Positions 9,001-16,041 of a DNA stretch of 64,000 nucleotides are shown one piece after another; within the stretch, counting starts at the first letter, position 1; each line of letters starts with the position of its first letter. Origin of the DNA: Streptoverticillium olivoreticuli subsp. olivoreticuli. GTDB lineage: Bacteria > Actinomycetota > Actinomycetes > Streptomycetales > Streptomycetaceae. The stretch spans positions 558,001 to 622,000 of the forward strand of contig NZ_CP031455.1 in the NCBI RefSeq assembly GCF_003391135.1, read 5' to 3'. The position numbers and the translations under genes were made by a program. Below the pieces are notes generated by a model, which saw only the letters and a list, made by a program, of their open reading frames with translations, was not told where the DNA came from and did no database searches.

Positions 9001-9512
9001 GGGGCCAGGAGTTGCTCGGCGAGGTCGGGGCGTCCGGCGGACAGCGCGCGGACGGGTTCGGAGAGCGGTCCGAGGAGGACGGTGAGGTCTTCCCCCGCGT
9101 ACTGGTTCAGGGCGGGCCAGGAGATCACGGGCGGCCCGCCGGCGGCTGCCGCGTGTCCGGCCGAGACCAGCCGGCACAGGTGAGCCCATCCGGTCCGAGT
9201 CCGTGCGAGCAGCGTGACGCGCAGCGGGGGCTCGACGACGCGGGCGCCACCGCGGACCGGCGTCCGGTGCCGGGCCTGCTCGGGAGCGGGGGTGTGCGGC
9301 GCGACGGCGATGTCGACGCCGAGGACCGGCCGTACCCCGTGGTCCGCGCAGGCCTTCACGAAGCGGACCGTGCCGGCAACGGTGTCGCGGTCGGTGAGGG
9401 CGAGTGTGTCCATGCCGCGTTCGGCGGCACGTTTCACCAGGTCAATGGGGTGTGAGGCGCCGTAGCGGGCGGAGTAGCCGGAGGCCACGTGCAGATGCAC
9501 GGCCATGGACAT
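6069..9512 (-). CDS. dnaE2: DNA polymerase III alpha subunit, DnaE2 (error-prone) type
   Basis: A 1147-residue C-family polymerase, full length for DnaE2. The PHP domain starts at residue 5 (HLHVASGYSARYGASHP, later LALTDRDTVAG). The palm has AARGSGAGSMVNHALDV and the catalytic SLPDIDIDVE; the third acidic residue is in LLKLDVLGVR. FRPGPVAGGMPEQYV and WHEQIIEMLSVLTGCD follow, then tandem HhH (LSAVKGIHAEEVERI) and an OB fold (VLVAGVRASTQTPP). It would extend DNA past lesions in the cytoplasm with its partner at 5047-6063. The start ATG 9512 was chosen because GGAAGGTAGG lies just upstream; a second ATG follows two codons later. A probable LexA box at 9594-9609 suggests SOS induction. A housekeeping DnaE1 is unlikely given the neighbour and the mobile context. 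Confidence 0.85.
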   Translation of the reverse strand: MSMAVHLHVASGYSARYGASHPIDLVKRAAERGMDTLALTDRDTVAGTVRFVKACADHGVRPVLGVDIAVAPHTPAPEQARHRTPVRGGARVVEPPLRVTLLARTRTGWAHLCRLVSAGHAAAAGGPPVISWPALNQYAGEDLTVLLGPLSEPVRALSAGRPDLAEQLLAPWRELAGTSLRLEVLWHGRAGTGPGSLRLAAHTLTLADRLHIPAVVTNAVRYADPGQHRLADVLDAARLLRPIDRRHLDAGERWLKDPATLSAAAERIAAAAGAGRGRALRLMAETVRTAEQCTLDPVADLGVGAGIPYFPEPDVVGADPGPGGAARLLRERCEAGMIRRGLDRDPGAVARLDEELAVISRLGFDSYFLTVAQVVADIREMGIRVAARGSGAGSMVNHALDVARANPMQFGLLFERFISERRRSLPDIDIDVESARRLEVYDRIFERFGSSRVAVTGMPETYRARHALRDTGLALGIAPQTVDRIAKSFPHIRACDIPSALAELPELRRLAAEARTFGPLWELAAGLDALPRGYAMHPCGVILSDAGLLDRLPVQPTPGGSYPMVQADKEDVEDLGLLKLDVLGVRMQSAMAHAVAEISRTTGKDIVLDEVLLDDFFAFKMIQASDTIGMFQLESPGQQDLLGRLQPRDVADVIADISLFRPGPVAGGMPEQYVAARHGAAPAYLHPDLEPVLRDTYGVTIWHEQIIEMLSVLTGCDRALAEVARRGLADADRLPRLHSWFRRSAAARGYDPETLEKIWEVIASFGAYGFCRAHAVAFAVPALQSAWLKAHHPAALYAGLLEHDPGMWPKRVITADARRHDVPVLGVDINRSRAAHIVENTPDGTQGVRLALSAVKGIHAEEVERIVTGRPYTTLQDFWQRAHPSRPTAEHLAEIGALDQLRDGRLTRRDLLLQIAELHRHAHARTTDGQLPLDDTPLTAQPSGLPEMTNREVLGAELDVLSIDVSHHLMEHHHRLLKEIGATDAAHLTTLLPGQRVLVAGVRASTQTPPIPSGRRIIFVTLEDGSGFVDLAFFEDSHEACAHTIFHSGLLLVRGTVQARGPRRTVVGTMVWDLEEIAAARRDHGPEAALRLLGAARLRPTPAQQPQRTLPNGTGGAELHPWADLQPAGTRTADLTKLGHTSPGSAG

Positions 9513-9593
9513 CGCGCACCTACCTTCCGCTCCTCGCCACCCCCTGGCCGAATCTCGCCATTCCTGGCTCGATATTCACCCTAGCCCATCCAT

Positions 9594-9609
9594 TCGCTCA
9601 AACGTTCGA
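9594..9609 (-). promoter_or_regulatory. probable LexA (SOS) box upstream of dnaE2
   Basis: On the minus strand the site reads TCGAACGTTTGAGCGA, against the actinobacterial SOS consensus TCGAAC-N4-GTTCGA. The left half matches 6/6 and the right half 4/6. It lies about 82 nt before the dnaE2 start, a normal position for LexA control of translesion operons in this phylum. Confidence 0.55.
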
Positions 9610-9661
9610 ACATCAGGCAAAAGATCCAGTTTGAGTTGATATAGACCCCGGGCGCCCCTCA

Positions 9662-9705
9662 CTCCTCCCGTGGAGCCGATGCCCTCCTCCCGTGGAGCCG
9701 ATGCC
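9662..9705 (+). repeat. perfect 22-bp tandem duplication
   Basis: The unit starting CTCCTCCCGTGGAGCCGATG occurs twice without a gap, at 9662-9683 and 9684-9705. It contains the GTG start and first codons (MEP) of the ligase-like fragment at 9692. Because 22 is not a multiple of three, the first copy offers the same GTG in a different, unproductive frame. Confidence 0.9.
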
Positions 9706-9886
9706 CGCCCGGGCGATCACCCGGCTACCCGGACCAGGCGCACTGCACGGAGGGGGGACAGTGCTCGAGCCGAAGTACGACGGCTACCGCCTGCTCGCCT
9801 TCACCGGCACCGACGGGGTGTCGCCGAACCGGTCCAGCCGTCGCGCCGAGAGGGACCGGCAGGACAGCCTGGACCACGTTGCGTGA
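9692..9886 (+). pseudogene. N-terminal fragment of an ATP-dependent DNA ligase
   Basis: The first about 40 residues (MPARAITRLPGPGAL, then GGTVLEPKYDGYRLLAFTG) match the start of LigC/LigD-type ATP-dependent DNA ligases, including motif I K-x-D-G with the lysine that becomes adenylated. After LLAFTG the similarity ends and the frame stops at 9886, so about 300 or more residues are missing. The fragment lies beside the damage-tolerance polymerases, and a ligase gene may once have belonged to that DNA-repair group. Confidence 0.6.
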
Positions 9887-9991
9887 ACCGGGTCGGCGTC
9901 GAGGTCAACCTGCAGCAAGGTGCACCGGAGCTGCGCAACCCCACCGGGTGGTTTCGCGCACCCCGGGCCTCCCGCCCCCGTTGGTCAGGGC

Positions 9992-11020
9992 GTGACCACC
10001 TTCCGCAGACTGCGGCGTACCGCTGCCGTCGCCCTGCTCCTGAAGACCTCAGGTGTTGCCCTGGCCGCAGCAGTCTGCATGGCCGCCGTCGTCCAGACCG
10101 CTTCCGCCGCGACCCCCACGCCGAGGTACGCCGCCGCGGCCCCGCTCGCGCCGTCCGCCAACGCGTCCGGCGACCTGGGGGCGGCCAGCTTCGGCACGGC
10201 CCTGATCGCCTCCGCGCCCGACCCCGACCGCTCCCCTGCCGGCGCCAACGACTTCACCTGCGAGCCGACGGCTGCCCACCCCTACCCGGTGGTACTGGTC
10301 CACGGCACCTTCGAGAACGCCTTCGACAACTGGAGCGGGCTCGCCCCGGTACTGCGGGACGCCGGCTACTGCGTCTTCGCTCTCAACTACGGCGAGACCA
10401 AACCTCACGCCCTGATGAAGGCGGTCGGCCCGGTCCCCGCCTCGGCCGGAGAACTGGCCGCCTATGTCGACAAGGTACTGGCCGCCACAGGGGCGGAGAA
10501 GGTCGACCTCGTGGGCCACTCCCAAGGCGGCGGGCTGATGCCCCAGTGGTACCTGCGCTTCGACGGCGGCGCCGCGAAAGTACACCAGCTGGTGGGCATC
10601 AACCCCAGCAGTCACGGCACCACCGCAACCGGCCTGATCCACCTCCTCGATGCGGTACTTGACGTAGCGGGGCATGCCGGCAAGCCGCTCGGCCTCGACA
10701 GTCCCGCGGCCAAGGACCAGACGATCGGCTCCCCAGTGCTCCAGCGGCTGTACGCCAAGGGTGACACCGAGCCCGGCGTCACCTACACCAATATCGTCAC
10801 CAGAACCGACATCGTCGTGACCCCGTACACCAACCAGTTCCTCACCGCCGGGCCCCGTGCCACCGTGCACAACATCCTGCTGCAGGACGTGTGCCCGCTG
10901 GACCTCACCGGTCACCTGGGCAGCCCGTACGACCCAAACGTAAACCAACTGGTACTGAACTCCCTCGACCCCGCACACGCCGAGCCGGTGCACTGCGCCC
11001 TCATGCCGATTCCGGTGTGA
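9992..11020 (+). CDS. secreted lipase, alpha/beta hydrolase (lipase class 2)
   Basis: A 342-residue precursor. GTG 9992 (after TCAGGG) is preferred over an upstream in-frame ATG at 9920 because it places the signal peptide at the N-terminus: FRRLRRTAAV, a hydrophobic core, then cleavage near QTASAATP. The mature enzyme has the HG oxyanion motif (PVVLVHGTFENAFDNW), the nucleophile elbow VGHSQGG, and candidate acid and base in IVTRTDIVV and LTGHLG. Four cysteines suggest disulfides. It is inferred to hydrolyse ester lipids outside the cell. It appears monocistronic. Confidence 0.85.
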   Translation: MTTFRRLRRTAAVALLLKTSGVALAAAVCMAAVVQTASAATPTPRYAAAAPLAPSANASGDLGAASFGTALIASAPDPDRSPAGANDFTCEPTAAHPYPVVLVHGTFENAFDNWSGLAPVLRDAGYCVFALNYGETKPHALMKAVGPVPASAGELAAYVDKVLAATGAEKVDLVGHSQGGGLMPQWYLRFDGGAAKVHQLVGINPSSHGTTATGLIHLLDAVLDVAGHAGKPLGLDSPAAKDQTIGSPVLQRLYAKGDTEPGVTYTNIVTRTDIVVTPYTNQFLTAGPRATVHNILLQDVCPLDLTGHLGSPYDPNVNQLVLNSLDPAHAEPVHCALMPIPV

Positions 11021-11125
11021 CCCCGATCGAATAGCCCGCACCATCGTGCGCCGTGTGCTGGACATCAGCATCCTCAGGTCTGGCTCGACGAGGCTTGCGC
11101 CGACATCAGGGCAGGGGCGTCGCGT

Positions 11126-11344
11126 GTGCTCGTCGTCGCCGGGGCGGCCGGGAGCGGCCGTCTGGTCATGCACCCGCAGTGGTCGGTGGCCGACCTCGTC
11201 GCCGAACTGGAGGACGAGCAGGAACGCCTGGGTGCCCTGGGCCTGTCCGGCGACCGGAGCGTCCAGCGGGAACTGGGCCTGAGCCGACGCCACCTGCCGC
11301 CCGTCGCGGCTACCTCGCCGCGACCGCCGCCGCCTCCACCGTGA
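11126..11344 (+). pseudogene. remnant of an AfsR/SARP-type NB-ARC regulator with internal deletion
   Basis: The frame starts VLVVAGAAGSGR, like the P-loop strand of NB-ARC regulators, but jumps directly to LVMHPQWSVADLVAELEDEQ and RSVQRELGLSRRHLPP, which resemble the segment following the NB-ARC ATPase (usual pattern RLAARPxWSVxxLxxxLxDE ... SYxxLP). About 150-200 residues between the two are absent, the nucleotide-binding lysine is missing, and the frame degenerates into a proline run. It is most simply a deletion derivative of a regulatory gene. Confidence 0.45.
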
Positions 11345-11651
11345 TCTTCGGAGACGACGGCACCCCCTTTCCCCCGCTGGGCGGGGTGCCCCGCGCCCTG
11401 CCCGGACTCAAGGACACCCGCGACGCGCTGCGCTGGTGGGGTCGGCCACGACGGCACCCTCCGGGATGCACGAGACGCTCCGGTGCACGGCCAGGGCGGA
11501 GGCCGTGCACTGTCGGCCAATACCGGCGCCCAGGTGCTGCCTAACGTCAAGCGGTTCGAGTCGGCCGGGCCCGTGACCCCGACCGCTCGATCCGCCCCAG
11601 CCGTACGCAAGTTCCACCACGACGCCCTCGCAGACGGGAGGACGGCAGCCG
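11345..11651. other. no supportable gene; degenerate coding remnants
   Basis: Short open frames exist on both strands (for example VIFGDDGTPFPPLGGVP near 11345 and GMHETLRCTARAEAVH near 11465), but none has a recognisable family, consistent start or ribosome site. The stretch links the regulator remnant to the DUF1275 gene and looks like decayed coding DNA. A purine-rich GACGGGAGGACGG just before 11652 is the ribosome site of the next gene. Confidence 0.4.
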
Positions 11652-12389
11652 ATGCGCAAGCTGCTGACTGACGCGGCCCGGACCCTGGTGCCGCCCCGCA
11701 CGGACCGGCACGGCCCGCTGCCGCCACTGATGCTGACGCTGACCGTGGTCACCGGCGTGGTCGACGCGGTGAGCTACCTCGGGCTCGGGCATGTCTTCGT
11801 TGCCAACATGACCGGCAACGTGGTCTTTCTCGGCTTCGCACTGGCAGGAGCCAAGGGACTGTCGGCGGTGGCACCCGTCGTCTCGCTGACGGCGTTTTTG
11901 ACCGGTGCAGTCGCCGGGGGGCGGATCGGCGTCCGGAAGGCGGCCCATCGCGGGCGGCTGCTGGCCGTGTCCACCGGCACCCAGGCGGTGCTGATGGCTG
12001 CGGCCACCCTCATCGCGGCCCTCGCGCGGGACCGGGTCGGCACCGGCGTCGAGTACACCCTGATCGTGCTGCTCGGCCTGGGCATGGGCCTGCAGAACGC
12101 CGTCGCCCGGCGCCTCGGCGTCCCCGACCTGACCACCACTGTTCTCACTCTCACCCTGACCGGCCTCGCCGCCGACTCTCCCCCGGCCGGGGGCGGGGCG
12201 CCGCGGCCCGGGCGACGGATGCTCTCCGTGCTGGCGATGTTCACCGGGGCTCTTGCCGGAGCCCAGCTGGTCCTGCACGGGCAGCTGGCGGCGGCTCTCG
12301 CAGTGGCATGGCTGCTGCTCCTGGTCACTGCGGTGACCACCCGCCGTATCTCCGCTCCTGACGTGCACTGGGCCGCGCCGACGGCCTGA
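11652..12389 (+). CDS. DUF1275 (YoaK-type) integral membrane protein
   Basis: A 245-residue protein with six or so hydrophobic segments. The family signature is at residues 27-65: LTLTVVTGVVDAVSYLGLG, then HVFVANMTGNVVFLGFAL. A later LGLGMGLQNAVARRLGVPD loop and the C-terminal LSVLAMFTGALAGAQLVL fit the family. Length matches (about 220-250). The ATG at 11652 has GGGAGGACGG upstream. It is predicted to sit in the cytoplasmic membrane; biochemical function of the family is unknown. Confidence 0.85.
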   Translation: MRKLLTDAARTLVPPRTDRHGPLPPLMLTLTVVTGVVDAVSYLGLGHVFVANMTGNVVFLGFALAGAKGLSAVAPVVSLTAFLTGAVAGGRIGVRKAAHRGRLLAVSTGTQAVLMAAATLIAALARDRVGTGVEYTLIVLLGLGMGLQNAVARRLGVPDLTTTVLTLTLTGLAADSPPAGGGAPRPGRRMLSVLAMFTGALAGAQLVLHGQLAAALAVAWLLLLVTAVTTRRISAPDVHWAAPTA

Positions 12390-12542
12390 GCCTCCGGACA
12401 GGAACGGGCGCCCCCGGTCCGGTTCGGCTGCATCGTAGGGTCACGGCCTGTGCAGCGGTGGTCAACCACCTTGTCCTGCAAGGACCTAGCGTCGGGCTCC
12501 GGCGCGCCGAGCGCCGTAGTGAACGACGATCGGAGGTTCTTG

Positions 12543-13466
12543 ATGATGCAGGGCATCGCTCGACGGGTGGTTCCGTTGGCGGTTGGGATCGCCGTGCTGG
12601 CGGCGGTCCCCACCTCGTCGCTGGCCCAGACCGCCACGACCAGGCCACAGGCAGCTCACCGGCACCTGGCGGTCGGCCCGCAGTACGATTCCACCCACGT
12701 GTACGTCACGCCGGTCAAGGAACAGGAATTCGTGGCGAGTTGGCTGGCCACCTTCGGCGGGACCCACACCGAGCCGACCCCCACCAGCGTGACGCCGACG
12801 CCCAGCCGGACCGTCTCCGAGCTGGTGATGTCACCCGTCGGAACACTCTCGGTCTTCGACTACACCACGCCCGTCCCGTACCCCTTCGGCGCCGAGCGAA
12901 CGGGCTGGCTGGTGTCGGATCTCGACGCGGGCATCCGCGCCGCCCGGTCCAGCGGTGCGGCGGTGACCGTGGCGCCGTTCGACGACCCGATCGGCCGGGA
13001 TGCCGTCGTCCAGTTCCCCGGGGGCGTCAACACCCAGCTCTACGTGCACACCACACCGCCGTCGTACCCGGCCCTCGCCAGCGTGCCGGAGAACCGGCTC
13101 TACCTGTCGGCCGACGCGGTCGGCGCCTTCCTGCGCAGCTACCTGCCCTTCACCGGCGGGCGGGTCGTCCGCGACGACCGGAAGGCCGACGGCGCCGGGA
13201 TCGGCATGCCGGGGACGGCCTACCGGCTAATCCGCATCAGCTCGGGCTTCGGCGACACCGCGGTCATGGTGACGGACGGCCACCTCCCGTACCCCTTCGG
13301 CCGGGAGTTCACCGGTTACGGCGTGCGCGACCTCGACGCGACGCTCGGCAAAGCGAAGGCAGCCGGTGCATCCGTGCTGTGGGGACCGGTCGCCGGCGGC
13401 GACCGGCACAGCGCGATCGTGCAGTTCCCTGGTGGCTATGTGGCCGAGATCCACTCCGGTCGGTGA
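12543..13466 (+). CDS. secreted glyoxalase/bleomycin-resistance-fold (VOC) protein
   Basis: A 307-residue precursor. The start ATG 12543 is chosen for GGAGG 6 nt upstream and because it puts the signal peptide first (IARRVVPLAVGIAVLAAV, cleavage near SLAQTA). Two halves repeat the same pattern: VYVTPVKEQEFVASWLATFGG ... GWLVSDLDAGIRAARSSGA and LYLSADAVGAFLRSYLPFTGG ... GYGVRDLDATLGKAKAAGA, each followed by VQFPGG. That is the paired beta-alpha-beta3 layout of VOC proteins. Cytoplasmic glyoxalases are common, secreted ones less so. Substrate unknown. A GGTGGTCAACCACC palindrome at 12457-12470 in the upstream region could be an operator. Confidence 0.75.
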   Translation: MMQGIARRVVPLAVGIAVLAAVPTSSLAQTATTRPQAAHRHLAVGPQYDSTHVYVTPVKEQEFVASWLATFGGTHTEPTPTSVTPTPSRTVSELVMSPVGTLSVFDYTTPVPYPFGAERTGWLVSDLDAGIRAARSSGAAVTVAPFDDPIGRDAVVQFPGGVNTQLYVHTTPPSYPALASVPENRLYLSADAVGAFLRSYLPFTGGRVVRDDRKADGAGIGMPGTAYRLIRISSGFGDTAVMVTDGHLPYPFGREFTGYGVRDLDATLGKAKAAGASVLWGPVAGGDRHSAIVQFPGGYVAEIHSGR

Positions 13467-13488
13467 ACTTCCCCTGCAGGGAAAGGTT

Positions 13489-13537
13489 CGACGGGCCGGG
13501 CCACCGGGCGAGCGCTGCCCGGAGGCCCGGCCCGTCG
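13489..13537. terminator. strong bidirectional hairpin between convergent genes
   Basis: CGACGGGCCGGGCC (13489-13502) pairs with GGCCCGGCCCGTCG (13524-13537). After one A-A mismatch the stem continues with CCGGGC (13504-13509) against GCCCGG (13517-13522), leaving a 7-nt loop. It sits between the plus-strand VOC stop and the minus-strand amidohydrolase stop and probably ends transcription from both sides. Confidence 0.75.
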
Positions 13538-13551
13538 GCCGACAGAAGAAG

Positions 13552-15438
13552 TCAGTGGAAGCAGGGGTCGTCCGCCGGTCCGAACCGGTCCGTCACCGCG
13601 AAGCCGCGCCCCTCGCGCCAGCGCCGCTGCTCCTCCGAGGCGGAGACGGCATCGAGGACCCCCTCGGCCTGGAGGAGGCCGGCCCGGCTCGGTGCGGCCG
13701 TCGCCTGGTACCCGCCGAAGCGGGCGACCGGGCTCCAGACCGGGGACACCGCGGGCAGATCCGGGGCGAGCCCCTCATGTTCCTGCGCACTGTGGACGAT
13801 GCGCCCGCCGACCACGGTGAGGACCGACTCGATGTGCGGGATGTCCGGCTCCGGCACGCCGAAGTAGTCGGCGCTCAGCACGGCGAGGTCGGCGTAGTAG
13901 CCGACGGCCAGTCGGCCCTTGACGTCCTGTTCACCGGTCAGGCGCGCACCGCCCAGGGTGTAGAGCTCCAGTGCCTGCTCCCGGCTGAGCCGGTTGCGGT
14001 CGGTGGCCAGCCGCCGTCCGCTGACCGCACGGCCGGAGACCAGCCAGTGCAGCGAGACCCAGGGATTGTAGGAGGATACCCGGGTGGCGTCGGTGCCGGC
14101 GGCGACGGTCAGGCCGCGGTCCAGCATGGCACGTATCGGGGGCGCCTCGGCGGCGGCCGCGGCACCGTAACGGGCCGTGAACGCCTCGCCTTGGAAGGAC
14201 ATCCGGTTCTGCACGGAGATCGCGCCACCGAGCGCGGCGATCCGGTCGAGGCTGTCGGGGGTGACGGTCTCGGCGTGGTCGAAGAGCCAGCGGTTCCCGC
14301 CCGGGAAGAGCCCGTCGGCGGCGAGCCGCTCGAAGACAGCCAGGTCGCGGCGGATGGTCTCGTCGTAGCTCGCGTGCAGCCTGAAGCCCCAGCCGTGCTC
14401 CATCAGCAGCCGCACGGCCTTCTCGAAGCCGGGCTCGAACTCGCCGAGCTGCGGCCTCGGTTCACTGAAGTTCTCGAAGTCGGCGGCGTCCCACGTGAGG
14501 TTCTCTCCGGCGCCGTTGAGGCGCAGCCAGGCGTCGCCGTCGCCGGGGCGTACGGTGTTCACCCAGCGGGTGAGGTCGTCGAGCTCCTGGCCGACGGTCT
14601 GTGGGAACAGGTGGTAGGCGATCCGCAGGGTGAGCTCGTTCCGCCGGGCGAGCTCCATGACCGTGCCGTAGTTCTCGGGAAAGCTCTGGAAGCCGCCGGC
14701 CGCGTCGATGGCGGAGGTCAGCCCGAAGCGGTTGAGTTCGCGCAGGAAGTGCCGGGTGGAACCGACCCGGTCGGCCTCGTCCAGTACGGGCGCCTTGGCC
14801 AGCGTCGAGTACAGCAGCAGAGCGCCGGGGGCGGCGAGCAGCAGGCCGGTGGGCTGCCCGTCGTGGCCGCGGACGATCTGTCCCCCCGCCGGGTCCGGCG
14901 TATCCCGGGTGAAGCCCGCAGCTCGTAGGGCGGCCCGGTTGAGCAGGGCCGACTGATACAGGTGGAGGACGAACACCGGGGTGTCGGGGGCGGCGGCGTT
15001 GAGCTCGGCGAGGGTCGGCAGACGGCGTTCGGCGAACTGATCCGCGGACCATCCGCCCACCACCCGCACCCACTGGCCGGGCGGGGTGCGCTCCACCTGC
15101 TCGCGCAGCATGGCCAGTGCCTGACGCAGCGTCGGCACCCCGTCCCAGCGCAGTTCCAGTACATAGTTGAGGCCGCCACGGATGACGTGCAGGTGTGAGT
15201 CGTTCAGACCGGGTACGGCTCGGCGGCCCAGAGCGTCGACCACCCGGGTCGCGGGGCCGATGTGCGGCATCACCTCGGCGTCGTCGCCCACGGCGATGAT
15301 CACCTCGTCGCGGACGGCCAGGGCGCTCGCCTCGGGTCGGTGCGGGTCCGCGGTGTACACCCTGGCATTGCGGATCACCAGGTCGGCGGCCTGGTCCGGG
15401 GTGCCAGGACGGATCCCGGCGACGGGCATGCTCGGCAT
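13552..15438 (-). CDS. amidohydrolase, YtcJ/Amidohydrolase_3 family
   Basis: A 628-residue metal-dependent hydrolase, typical for YtcJ-like proteins (530-630). The dihydroorotase-like beta-sandwich comes first (DLVIRNARVYTADPHRPEA), then the metal motif PGLNDSHLHVIRGG. Further ligands are in RLHASYDETI, LFDHAETVTPD and AAGTDATRVS, and the barrel closes with RLAVGYYADLAVLSADYF. ATG 15438 is chosen because residues upstream of PSMPVAGIRPGTP are unlike the family. It probably hydrolyses an amide or cyclic amide in the cytoplasm; substrate unknown. The nearby isochorismatase-type and alpha/beta hydrolases and AraC regulators suggest a shared catabolic role. Confidence 0.85.
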   Translation of the reverse strand: MPSMPVAGIRPGTPDQAADLVIRNARVYTADPHRPEASALAVRDEVIIAVGDDAEVMPHIGPATRVVDALGRRAVPGLNDSHLHVIRGGLNYVLELRWDGVPTLRQALAMLREQVERTPPGQWVRVVGGWSADQFAERRLPTLAELNAAAPDTPVFVLHLYQSALLNRAALRAAGFTRDTPDPAGGQIVRGHDGQPTGLLLAAPGALLLYSTLAKAPVLDEADRVGSTRHFLRELNRFGLTSAIDAAGGFQSFPENYGTVMELARRNELTLRIAYHLFPQTVGQELDDLTRWVNTVRPGDGDAWLRLNGAGENLTWDAADFENFSEPRPQLGEFEPGFEKAVRLLMEHGWGFRLHASYDETIRRDLAVFERLAADGLFPGGNRWLFDHAETVTPDSLDRIAALGGAISVQNRMSFQGEAFTARYGAAAAAEAPPIRAMLDRGLTVAAGTDATRVSSYNPWVSLHWLVSGRAVSGRRLATDRNRLSREQALELYTLGGARLTGEQDVKGRLAVGYYADLAVLSADYFGVPEPDIPHIESVLTVVGGRIVHSAQEHEGLAPDLPAVSPVWSPVARFGGYQATAAPSRAGLLQAEGVLDAVSASEEQRRWREGRGFAVTDRFGPADDPCFH

Positions 15439-15656
15439 TGCGGGTCGCTTTCTGCTCGGCGCCCCGAGGGACGGAGAGCGGGTCGGTGCGGGTACGGACT
15501 CGGGTCCGGCGGAACGACTGAACCTAGACCGACCCGGGACGGGCGGCTGTGTCAGCGGTGCATGGCCTCTTGCCGGTCGGTGCACGTCCGCCACGGGAGC
15601 CCGAGCTCGTGGGCGAAGCAAAGCTGGTCGTTCAGCAACAGGAAGAGCCCCCGTGC

Positions 15657-16020
15657 CCGGCCGACCCACCGGCTCCGTCAGGGCACGGATCGTCAAGCCC
15701 GTCGGCACCACCGGCACCCTGCCCGTCATCGTCTACGTCCACGGCGCAGGCTGGGTGTTCGGCAACGCCCACACCCACGACCGACTCATGCGGGAACTGG
15801 CTGTGGGTGCCCAGGCAGCCATCGTCTTCCCCAAGTACGACCTGTCCCTCGAGGCCCGATACCCCGTCGCCAACAAGCAGAACTGCACTGCCGCCCGCTG
15901 GATCGTCACCGACGGAGCCGGCAAGGGCCTGGACGCCACCCCCGCATCGCTGTCGTCGGTGACAGCGTGGACGGCAACATGACCGCCACGGTCGCCCTAC
16001 GGCTCGGTCTTCGTCCCGTC
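15657..16020 (+). pseudogene. HSL-type alpha/beta hydrolase, frameshifted and truncated
   Basis: GRPTGSVRARIVKPVGTTG, LPVIVYVHGAGWVFGNAHTH and AIVFPKYDLSLEARYPVA are the N-terminal half of hormone-sensitive-lipase-type esterases with the HGxGW oxyanion motif. At about 15945 the frame shifts; the nucleophile motif (IAVVGDSVDGNMTATVALR) continues in another frame and the homology ends at about 16015, beside the AraC gene stop. The C-terminal half with the catalytic Asp and His is missing. It resembles the intact gene at 18000-18995 in the same neighbourhood. Confidence 0.75.
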
Positions 16021-16041
16021 ATCCGGCGGCCCCTGGCGGGA

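Noticed and set aside
9670..10662. Long plus-strand frame overlapping the lipase start
   Set aside because: Arg/Pro-rich shadow frame of the lipase; the real lipase frame has signal peptide and GHSQGG.
15500..15729. N-terminal extension of the amidohydrolase upstream of 15438
   Set aside because: The residues before PSMPVAGIRPG are Pro/Arg-rich and unlike the family; no start with a ribosome site supports them.
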